The translations under genes were made by a program, and so were the position numbers. A stretch of DNA of 34,934 nt from Mycobacterium sp. ST-F2 (GTDB lineage Bacteria > Actinomycetota > Actinomycetes > Mycobacteriales > Mycobacteriaceae), in the NCBI RefSeq assembly GCF_001905655.1, contig NZ_JMHT01000009.1, forward strand, positions 1 to 34,934, in the 5' to 3' direction. This document shows positions 7,726-16,500 of this stretch, piece by piece; positions within the stretch are counted from its first letter, which is position 1, and the number at the start of each line of letters is the position of its first letter. The notes beneath the pieces were generated by a model. That model did no database searches, had not been told where the DNA came from, and worked only from the letters and a program-made list of their open reading frames with translations.

Positions 7726-8729
7726 GCGATTTCGGAATGACAGTGATCGACGACCTACGGCAATCACCCATGATCGAGGACGAGTGGGTTGTCCGGAGTG
7801 ACCGCGGATTCACCTGGTGGTCAGGCGATTTAGCTCAACACTTCGCGCTTGGTGAAGTACGATCAACGCCTTCCGGGAACGAGTGCACCTTACGAGTGTG
7901 GACCGACGTCGTTACCGGTGTCGACCCCGATACCAATCCCGAGCCATTGCTTGCGCGGGTGAACATGCGGGAGCTCGCCATGAATGCGTTTATCTGGGAT
8001 CGAGAAGCGGCCACTATCAGGGTCTACTGCTCGATGTCGATTCACGAGGGCAACACAGGCTTCGCCGCAAGGCTGATTGGATTTCCGACCGTGCTGCAGA
8101 GCTATATGGCTCACGCCTTGGCTGACCGCTTGGCTCACCAATGCCGTGGGTCCCGAGCATTGTCGTCCAATCCAAGCACTGGAGCTCATGGGGATCCGAA
8201 CGAGCTCCGGGCGTTCGCCGGCATGGTTATCAGTGAAGGCGAAGCTCCGTCGGTGTTTTCGAATCCAAAGCCCGATGCGATGCCTGGCGAGCCACTGGGG
8301 TCGTGGATGAGCAGATTGCCGGCTTTTGCCGATCGACTCCACTGTCGTGGCAGTGGCAACGACATCGCATTCAGTGCAGAAGTGCCATTCGCGGCGTCCG
8401 GGCCGGCCGGGTGCGTCGAGGTTTTTACACACCAACCCCATCCGGTGTTCGGTAATGGCGTGTGGTTCGTCCTGCAACTGCCGTTGGCTCCCGGGGTCGA
8501 CAATGCGTTCATCATGGCAAATACACTCAACGCGCAGGAATTCGACTGGGTGCCACCGGGACTCGCGGCGCTCGGCGCGTGGTCACCGGACTTTCTCGAG
8601 GCCGACATGAACGGATTAGCGTTCTCAACGTTCGTCCCGAATAAGCTCGCCGGATCAGGGATGCTGGAGAACCTCTTCACCTACGCAGCTCTCCGCGCAC
8701 GGTTCGCGGCCGACGTCCTCACGCCTTAG
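7722..8729 (+). CDS. Unknown protein, 335 aa
   Basis: GTG at 7722 has an AAAAGGA site about 8 nt upstream. The protein is soluble with alternating beta-rich segments (VVRSDRGFTWWSGDLAQHF, CTLRVWTDVVTG, TIRVYCSMSIHEGN) and a second half with similar features (VWFVLQLPLAPGVDNAFIMANTLNAQEFDW), which suggests two related alpha/beta domains as in YbjN/chaperone-like folds. That is a guess from pattern only. No catalytic residues, signal peptide or membrane segment were seen. It lies 55 nt before the large nuclease-helicase gene in the same direction. Confidence 0.65.
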   Translation: MSDFGMTVIDDLRQSPMIEDEWVVRSDRGFTWWSGDLAQHFALGEVRSTPSGNECTLRVWTDVVTGVDPDTNPEPLLARVNMRELAMNAFIWDREAATIRVYCSMSIHEGNTGFAARLIGFPTVLQSYMAHALADRLAHQCRGSRALSSNPSTGAHGDPNELRAFAGMVISEGEAPSVFSNPKPDAMPGEPLGSWMSRLPAFADRLHCRGSGNDIAFSAEVPFAASGPAGCVEVFTHQPHPVFGNGVWFVLQLPLAPGVDNAFIMANTLNAQEFDWVPPGLAALGAWSPDFLEADMNGLAFSTFVPNKLAGSGMLENLFTYAALRARFAADVLTP

Positions 8730-8784
8730 TTGACTTGTCCTACCTGACTACACCTATCGCCCGCGCAGCACACGAGGAGAACGC

Positions 8785-11700
8785 ATGGCGGAACGGCTGC
8801 TGACCCCGTCAAAAGTCACGGCATGGCTTGATTGCGCTCACTACCTGTCGTTGCAGAACCAGGTCGATGACGGCACGCTCGCGAAACCTAATCAACCGTT
8901 CGGGTCGTTCGCACAGTTGTTGGCGGACAAAGGGAAACAGCACGAGGCAGATTGCCTCGCAGATTACGACCGGCAACAGAAGTCGATCGACGAAGTACCA
9001 GCCATTTGGGAAGGAGAGAAATTCGCCAGCTGGGTACAACGCGTCGGTAACCCAATGGCCAACGGGAGCGACGTGATCTACCAGATGCCGTTCGTACATG
9101 ACGGCATCCGAGGCATCGCGGACTTCCTTATCCGCGTGCAGGACCCGGAGAATGGTGTGGTCTCTTATGAGCCGGTGGACGCCAAGCTGGCGCGCAAGGA
9201 GGCCAAACCCGGGCATCTCCTGCAGCTGTGTTTCTACGCGGATGCTGTCGAAGCGTTGACCGGGGTGCGACCAGCGCGCATACACATCTGGCTGGGATCG
9301 GGGGCCGTGGAGTCCTACCGGGTCGATGAATTCAGTGCCTACTGGCGCCGGCTGCGCGTCCAATTGCGCACTGCACTCGCAGCGGGCCCCGCCGCCAGCA
9401 CGGCACCGGCCCGATGCACCCATTGCCAATTCTGCGAGTTCAGCGATGTCTGCGAAAATCAATGGAGAGAAGAGGATTCGCTGATTTACGTGGCCGGGAT
9501 CCGCGCAAACGACATCGAGTCGTTGACCGCCGCAGGCGTCACCACCCTGACGGCGCTCCCCCAGACCACCGGACCGATTACCGGCGTAAGGCCGCTTAGG
9601 CTGACCCGCCTAGCCAGTCAGGCCGCGTTGCAGCTACAGGCCCAGCCCGAGGAGCGCCCGCCATTCACCGCAATCGAGCCGGTCGATGAGACCGATTGGG
9701 GCCGAGGACTCGAGAAACTCCCCCACCCCGACGACGGGGATGTATTTCTGGACTTCGAGGGCCACCCGTTCTGGCGTGCCGACACCGGTCTGTTCTTCCT
9801 GTTCGGGCTGATCGAGCGCACGGTGAGCGGAACCTGGGACTATCGGGAATGGTGGGCACACAATCCCGAGCAGGAAGCTGAGGCCACTGCCGCCCTCATC
9901 GATCATCTGGCTGCCAGGCGGGTGACGCATCCGGGGATGCACGTCTACCACTACAACCACACCGAACGCAGCTCCCTCGAGGCATTGGTCGCCACCCACC
10001 GGGTGCGGGAAGCTGTCCTGGCCGAACTGGTCGGACAAGGGGTGTTCGTGGACCTCTACCCCCTGACGCGCAACAGCTTCCAAGTAGGAACGGAAAGCTA
10101 CGGACTGAAGTCGCTGGAACGACTAACAGATTTCGAACGCAGCCACGAAATCGACAAGGGCGCCGGCGCCGTGGTTCAGTACGAAAAGTACATGACAGAA
10201 GGCGACGCCAGCCTGCTGACCGACATCGCCCGGTACAACGAGGACGATGTCCGGGCCACCATGGCGCTACGGGACTGGCTGATCGCGCGCCGTCCCCGGA
10301 ACCTTGAATGGTTCGTCCCCGAACCGGAACCAGAGGGCTACACCCCCAGTGAGCTCATCGTCCGATTGCACGAATTCGACTCGAACAGTGTGGAATACCT
10401 GCTGGGAGACCTGCTGGGCTACTGGAGCCGCGAATGGTGGGCGTACTACGCACCTAAGCGGATCAAACTCCAATCAGACCCCGAGGACGTGCTCGACGAC
10501 GCAGCTGTCATCACCGCCCTTCAGTACACCGGCCTGGTCGAGCGGACCGGCACCAAGGGACGAAAGGTCTTGCCATCTCTGGGGTTCACCTTCCCGCCGC
10601 AGGCGCTCGATGATTTCCCGACGGAGGGCGACCGAGACAGAGACGTCCACACCATCAACGCCGAGGGCCAGCGCTTCGACCTCAAAATCGCCCGACTCGA
10701 CCGAGACGCCGGTTTTCTCGAGCTGGTACAGAGCAAGAAGGCCGCCGAGGACGGCCATGTGCCTAGCGCAGCTGTGCTCCACGAATGGGTCTCGCAGCGC
10801 GCCAAAACGGACACGCTAGAGGATTACGCGACCGGCTGGCTGGACGGGAACAGGCCCGCGACAGCGACCGCGGCGCTACTGCGCCGAGACCTGCCTCAGT
10901 TTCGCGACAACGGCGGACCAGTCGGCGGTGTGTTCACCGATGACATCGACGACATGTGCCGCTGGGTCACTCAGTTGGACACCGCAGTAGTAGGCATCCA
11001 GGGTCCGCCTGGGGCCGGAAAGACCTACAGTGCAACGCATCTGATCTACACCCTGATCACGGCAGGCCAGAGGGTCGGTATCACCGCGACCAGTCACCAC
11101 GCGATCATCAACGTGCTGCGCGGCGTGGTCGCCGTCTTCGCGGAGAAGAACCAACTGGAGTTGCTGCGCGGGGTGTATAAGCCGGCGTCCGGAAGTAATC
11201 CCGTGCTGCCCGGGATCGATGTGGTCGACAAGAATCCCGCCTGTGCAGACCCGGAATACAATCTGGTGGCCGGCACGACGTGGTTGTTTGCCTCATCGGC
11301 GATGCAAGCCGCGCCGCCGGTTGACGTACTTCTGGTTGATGAGGCCGGGCAGATGTCGTTGGCCGATGCGGCCGTAGCGTCCACCGGGGCTCGCAACGTG
11401 ATCCTGCTGGGTGACCCGCTGCAACTGCCCCAGGTGGCCCAAGCTAGCCATCCAGGGCACAGCGGCCTGAGTGTCCTCGATTACCTCCTAGGTGAGGCAA
11501 CCACCATGCCCTCGGAGCGAGGGGTGTTCCTGTCGACGACCTACCGCATGCATCCCGATGTGTGCCAGTTCATTTCGGCGCAGATCTATCAAGGCCGCCT
11601 CGCAAGCGCAGACTCCTGTGTCCAGCAAAACACCGCGGCAGGTACGGGCTTGCGGTGGCTGCGCGCCGAGCACACCGGCCGCTCTACCTTTTCACCCGAA

Positions 11701-12135
11701 GAAGCCGATCTGGTCGCCAGCCAGATCAGCGCACTCATCGGAACTTCGTGGACGAATCAGCACGGCGCGCAAAACCCTTTGACGACATCAGATTTCATGG
11801 TCGTTGTCCCGTACAACGACCAGGTCCGCACCGTCGAGCAACGGCTTGCCGCCGAGCCCGCGCTGAACGGAGTGCGGGTCGGTACCGTCGACAAGTTCCA
11901 GGGCGGCGAAGCCGCGGTGGTGCTGTTCAGCATGACTGCCTCCAGCCGCGACAACATCAACCGTGGAGTGGACTTCCTGTTCTCCCGCCACAGGTTGAAT
12001 GTCGCAGTAAGCCGAGCCCGCTGCCTGGCCTACCTCATCTGCACCGAGGAACTCCTCAACGCCCGCGCCCGGGATGTCGACGAGATGCGGTTGATCGGAA
12101 CGGTGGCGGCGTACGTGGAAGCAACGACTCCCTAA
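8785..12135 (+). CDS. TM0106-type RecB-like nuclease fused to SF1 helicase, 1116 aa
   Basis: The N-terminus is a Cas4/RecB-like PD-(D/E)xK nuclease: GIADFLI (Asp113), VDAKLA (Asp132, Lys134) and LLQLCFYADAV. It is followed by a Cys cluster CTHCQFCEFSDVC starting at 211, of the type that holds an iron-sulphur cluster in Cas4 and AddB. A second module near 320 (FLDFEGHPFW) looks like the RNase H-fold exonuclease part of the TM0106 family. The C-terminal half is a UPF1-like SF1 helicase: Walker A GPPGAGKT (740-747), Walker B DEAGQ (852-856), LLGDPLQLPQV, TYRMHPDV, and motif VI VAVSRARC (1073-1080). It should unwind and trim nucleic acid. The start has a GAGGAG site close upstream. The family is widespread in actinobacteria; a defence role is plausible but not shown. 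Confidence 0.9.
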   Translation: MAERLLTPSKVTAWLDCAHYLSLQNQVDDGTLAKPNQPFGSFAQLLADKGKQHEADCLADYDRQQKSIDEVPAIWEGEKFASWVQRVGNPMANGSDVIYQMPFVHDGIRGIADFLIRVQDPENGVVSYEPVDAKLARKEAKPGHLLQLCFYADAVEALTGVRPARIHIWLGSGAVESYRVDEFSAYWRRLRVQLRTALAAGPAASTAPARCTHCQFCEFSDVCENQWREEDSLIYVAGIRANDIESLTAAGVTTLTALPQTTGPITGVRPLRLTRLASQAALQLQAQPEERPPFTAIEPVDETDWGRGLEKLPHPDDGDVFLDFEGHPFWRADTGLFFLFGLIERTVSGTWDYREWWAHNPEQEAEATAALIDHLAARRVTHPGMHVYHYNHTERSSLEALVATHRVREAVLAELVGQGVFVDLYPLTRNSFQVGTESYGLKSLERLTDFERSHEIDKGAGAVVQYEKYMTEGDASLLTDIARYNEDDVRATMALRDWLIARRPRNLEWFVPEPEPEGYTPSELIVRLHEFDSNSVEYLLGDLLGYWSREWWAYYAPKRIKLQSDPEDVLDDAAVITALQYTGLVERTGTKGRKVLPSLGFTFPPQALDDFPTEGDRDRDVHTINAEGQRFDLKIARLDRDAGFLELVQSKKAAEDGHVPSAAVLHEWVSQRAKTDTLEDYATGWLDGNRPATATAALLRRDLPQFRDNGGPVGGVFTDDIDDMCRWVTQLDTAVVGIQGPPGAGKTYSATHLIYTLITAGQRVGITATSHHAIINVLRGVVAVFAEKNQLELLRGVYKPASGSNPVLPGIDVVDKNPACADPEYNLVAGTTWLFASSAMQAAPPVDVLLVDEAGQMSLADAAVASTGARNVILLGDPLQLPQVAQASHPGHSGLSVLDYLLGEATTMPSERGVFLSTTYRMHPDVCQFISAQIYQGRLASADSCVQQNTAAGTGLRWLRAEHTGRSTFSPEEADLVASQISALIGTSWTNQHGAQNPLTTSDFMVVVPYNDQVRTVEQRLAAEPALNGVRVGTVDKFQGGEAAVVLFSMTASSRDNINRGVDFLFSRHRLNVAVSRARCLAYLICTEELLNARARDVDEMRLIGTVAAYVEATTP

Positions 12136-12202
12136 ATCGCTATTTCGGCGCCGGTTTCGTGTCCGGATGTTGCCGGCCCAATGCCTGATGTCGTGGGATC
12201 GC

Positions 12203-12239
12203 CGAGGAGTCTACTTCGACTCTAGAATCCCACTCCTCG
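12203..12239. terminator. Hairpin between convergent genes
   Basis: CGAGGAGT (12203-12210) and ACTCCTCG (12232-12239) pair perfectly over 8 bp, and the loop contains a smaller GAGTC/GACTC pair competing with it. It lies in the 204-bp gap between the ends of the plus-strand nuclease-helicase gene and the minus-strand defence operon. No T tract. Nothing else was recognised in this gap. Confidence 0.35.
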
Positions 12240-12339
12240 AACACGCGGCTGGAATCCCAGGTGCATCTGTACCGAGATCAAACAAACATGACTCAAACCT
12301 GGTGGACTCAGCGATGGTGCTCGGTGCACCCATCTCGGC

Positions 12340-13533
12340 TCACCTCAAATTTGCGCAAGCAGCCACAAGTTCGCGTAGCTCGGCAAACTTCAGTGGTCGC
12401 AGGTGTGCGAGTTCGTTGCGAGCATGGTATAGACGGCGAGCGGCCGCGCGGAGGTTGAAATCAGCCTCGCCCAAGCGGATTTCGATTATGCGCTTGAGCG
12501 GTCCTATCTCGACGAGACTGGCATCGGTCAACGGCGGGTCGAACAAATCCTGCAGTGCAGCCTGGAATCGATGGTCACCGAGGTGCAACGAGGTTCTACA
12601 TTGGACCACTTCGCGGTGCTGCTCGATCCAAGGCAGGATGATGCGGGCCTGTGCAGCCCATACGAGTCGGGAGAGTCGGCCTGAAGCTGCCGTCGTATTC
12701 ATCGCTGATTCTGAATGCAGGTCATGCCAACCATCGATATGGCCACGGTCCCACAGGTCGAGGACTGCAACACCCGGCTGGGCGCCACAACGATCCGTCG
12801 CCAATGCACTGGCCACTTGCCCTTCAGCTTCGTCGAAGTGTCCGCGAAGGTCCTCTGGGTCCCCTGACCATTCTCGTGCCAGCGTCTCGGCGAGGTTCAG
12901 ATCCCAACGGGCTACCTCGACGATTGTCTCGGCGCGCACGTCTGACAGCACACGTCCCTCCGCGCGTAGAGTGTGGTCAATGGCGCTGATGTGGGCGGCG
13001 ACGTCCCAACGCGCGATCCGGTTCCACCACCAGACTGCCGCCAGCGACACGTCCGTGCTTTCGCCACCAGCGAAATACGGCAGATGCTGTCGCCCACCGA
13101 TTACTGCAAACGTGACGCGTTGTTCTCCGGGTATCGACTTAGTTTCACGTTCCAACCTCCGCAAAACGTTCGGCAACTCGGCCTGCTGACTTTGAGTCAA
13201 CTCATTAGCCACTACAAGCGCAACTGAACCCGCAACCTCATGGTGGCACAACAGTTCCGGGATGGTAGCGGGCGGATCATCAAAGACCAGTGCACGGCTA
13301 AGTACCTCCAACAGCGAATCGGAGCCCGGCTCAGAATAAATACGCCGAATCGCAGTGGTACGGGGCGCCTCGTCGTACAGCGCGACTGCCAACGCGTCGG
13401 TGACCACACTGTCGGTGGCCAGCCTCTCGGGCAGCACAATCGATACATGGCGATGCCGGTTGAGCTCGAGCACAGCGTCTGCGATGAGCGTGCGCGGCCC
13501 AGGCAGAGCCCAGATCCGTTCGTCCATCATCAC
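12340..13533 (-). CDS. HEPN-motif protein with degenerate NTPase-like fold, 397 aa
   Basis: The GTG start at 13533 overlaps the stop of the giant ATPase gene (GTGA), so it is the coupled last gene of the operon. The N-terminal part (WALPGPRTLIADAVLEL, RHVSIVLPERLA, then GSVALVVANELTQSQQAEL) resembles a P-loop fold in which the Walker A lysine is missing. The C-terminus is helical and ends in LYHARNELAHL, where Arg372-Asn373-x3-His377 is a canonical HEPN RNase motif (R-polar-x-x-x-H). I infer a toxin or RNase effector, or sensor, paired with the upstream ATPase. No family name is assigned; confidence in the gene is high, in the HEPN call moderate. Confidence 0.8.
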   Translation of the reverse strand: MMMDERIWALPGPRTLIADAVLELNRHRHVSIVLPERLATDSVVTDALAVALYDEAPRTTAIRRIYSEPGSDSLLEVLSRALVFDDPPATIPELLCHHEVAGSVALVVANELTQSQQAELPNVLRRLERETKSIPGEQRVTFAVIGGRQHLPYFAGGESTDVSLAAVWWWNRIARWDVAAHISAIDHTLRAEGRVLSDVRAETIVEVARWDLNLAETLAREWSGDPEDLRGHFDEAEGQVASALATDRCGAQPGVAVLDLWDRGHIDGWHDLHSESAMNTTAASGRLSRLVWAAQARIILPWIEQHREVVQCRTSLHLGDHRFQAALQDLFDPPLTDASLVEIGPLKRIIEIRLGEADFNLRAAARRLYHARNELAHLRPLKFAELRELVAACANLR

Positions 13534-16500
13534 TCGTTGTGCAATGCGACAGCCGCCGCGAGAACAACAGCGTCCAACGCCCAGCTATCGCCCTCGCTGG
13601 TGACGACATCCAACGACTCGAGGCTACGCAGCAGTTGCGTACCGTCCAGATCCATAGCCTCGGAAACGTCATCACCGCACACTGGAAGCTGTACGACACC
13701 GTCCGGGCCAGAGGTGACGAACCAGGTAACCCACGCCTCGCACACATCTTTGGCAATACCACAATCGATGAGCAGTTGCCTCGCCCCCTCGACAGTCCGA
13801 AGCCTGGTCTCGAGTCGGTCGAGCGCATCATCCTGGGACAGGCCCCTACTGATGTCGGCCATGACTTCCTCAATCAGCTTCGGCCAACCCGACGTGACCC
13901 GGTGTAGCCGGGTTCGCGCCTCAGGACCCTCGAATGGCGAACCGTACCAGGCGCGTAGGCCGGCAATCGACCAACGACGCAACGCCAATACCGGAACACT
14001 CAGCGCGCCACGGCTTTCTAGAAAAGCACTCCCTAACACGATAGTAGCGGTGACGTGACGCTTCTGGGATAGTTCACGACACAGCCGAGCCAGGTCCCCT
14101 CCCTTTCGCTGGCCGCTGAGATCGACGATGACGTGCGTGCGTTTCCGTCCCGTCCCAATTTGCTTGAGTTCACTCGCTTGTGCGTTCTGCACCGTCACCA
14201 CGTCGATCCAGTTGGCTTGGGCGAACTGCTCGAGAACGCGCGTCACCCGGTCAATACCCAACGCGTCGCTACCGAACACCACCTGAACGCGCGCGTCAGC
14301 GTTGAGCAATGACGCCAACTCTTGATCGGTGAGCGGGGAGCGCGGGGCGGCGATACCTTCTGAATCGCCAATGATCTGCCGCGCCATCGCCGGGTTGTAT
14401 TCTACCGGTGGTTCGAGGTGGGCCGGCGCGTCCTGAAGTTCCTTCTCAAGGCGTTCCGGGGTCCCGAGCATCTGGATGATGTTCGGGCTGCGCAAACCCC
14501 AACGGTCCTCACGCCGATCCAGAATTCCCAGGCCCTTCATTTCGACCAAGTAGCGCTCGAATTCGTTGCGGCTCAATTCATTTGGGTTGAATCCGGCCGG
14601 CCACCAGGTCTCACATTCCTCCCGTACGTCGTCGACAGAGAAGGTCGCACCAGGTTCGGAATCCAAGCTGTTGAGCGCGACGACCAACGCGATTACGCGG
14701 TAGCGGCTGTCCAGGTTGATCGTCCACCGGAACCGCTGGGCGATGAGTTCACGGACCTTAGGGTTCGCGCACACATCGCGAATGTCGTTCGCGGTGACTG
14801 CAATACGCCCTCCGGCCTCCGGGATTTGACGGTTCTGCAGGTGCTTGACAAGCGCTTCACACACGATCTGCACGAGGCTGGCCTGGTAGTTGGTGATCAG
14901 CAGCAGCCGCCACACCGATTCGGGGCTATCAAAGCGATATCCCAATGCCGTCATCGGATCAACAACCAGGTCGTACGCGTCGCTGTTCTTTAGCGGGCCG
15001 ATTAAGATGTCATCGCCGCCGTGTGCCACTGGGGTATTGGATGTGTCGTGGAAGCGCTGGACCTGGTGCAGACCCGCGAACACGACTTTGAATCGGCGGT
15101 CCGAGAGTTCCATTAGGCCCTTGAGCGCCTGCAGTACTGGGAATCCACCGCGGTCGCGCCGATCGCCCCAGTTGGCATCCGCGGTCAGGAAGTAGTCTGC
15201 TTCGTCGAGCAGTACCAACAACCGGTTGGCAGCCTCACCTTTGAGCCACTCGCTGATGTCACTGGTGACCTCATTGACACCAACGCGGCGACCATTCTTG
15301 GAAGACACGACACCCAACTCGCGCAGACGTTCGGCCAGTAGCGGCCACAGCTTAGCCGGCTCCTGAGACTCTCCGATGCCCGCGGCCTTGAGGTCGATAT
15401 AAACGGCGACTCGCCCGGTACGGGCCGTGGTGTCGTCGGGACGCGGATCGGTGTACAGCCGCTCCACCCGACGCAGCAGCGCCGACTTACCCAGCTGTCG
15501 ACCGCCGTATACAAACATCGAGCCGGTCGGATTCTCGATTCGGTCCCGCTCTTCAGCGCGCCCGACAAACACCTCCTCGGGCACCTCGCCTGCAGCGTGT
15601 GGCGAATACGGGTTCACGGTGGTGAATGGCAGCGTTACCCGCTGAGTGAAGCGCCAGCCGGGTTCAGCCCGACTCGACAACCAACCGATCACCGCGTCGT
15701 CGATAACTAGGGGAGAAAATCCCTTGCCTCCTGTAGCGCGCGTCAGTGCCCGAAGATGGAGCCGCTCAGCCGGACTGAGCACGCCGAAATAGAAGAAGAT
15801 ATTCGGCCGCGTGGTGTTGCGCTCATCGATGAAGTCCATCAATCGACTCGATGTCACCCGATCCCAAACAAGAGTCACGTCATACGAACTCCGCGCTTGG
15901 GTACCCAATTGCGGCACGTATGAACGGTCCACTGGATTCCCGGAAACCCTGAATGTCGCATAGCCGGCGTTCTTTGTCCTCGAGATCTCCGCAGACCAGT
16001 TTTGCGAACGGGGCACCAGCCCAACCATTCTCAGAACATTCGCCAAGGACGTACGGAAATCATCACCACCACGCCGCTGCTTCTTGATCGTCATCCACGA
16101 CGACAACCCGTCCCGCAGTTGACGATCTGACGGATCACCTGTGACCGACAGAGCTTGGCGGACTGCAGCGACCGCGTCGCCACCGTCGGCCTGCGCACGC
16201 GCCGCGACCTCGACAATTCTCGGGAAGAATTCGCTGAAGTCGTCGCCAGGTGGTTGCTTAGCCTCGGGAAGCTGCTGTCCGTTTTCCAGCATCGTCAGGA
16301 ACTCGACGGCCAGTGTCTCATCGCCCTGGTCAAGCCGATCGAGAACTCGAGCTTTGCCATCTTCGTCACTGACGAGCGCATTCGCACGTGCCTCAAGCGA
16401 GCTGCGTTCTTTACTCAGCGCCTGTTCCGCCTCCGAGCTGATCAGCTTGAGGGATGCAATTGCGAGATCGAAACGATCGTGCGGCAGGCTGCCGCTGATC

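Noticed and set aside
12167..13189. 340-codon plus-strand frame over the 397-aa gene
   Set aside because: Ser/Arg-rich composition without motifs; the minus-strand gene is coupled to its neighbour and has a HEPN motif.
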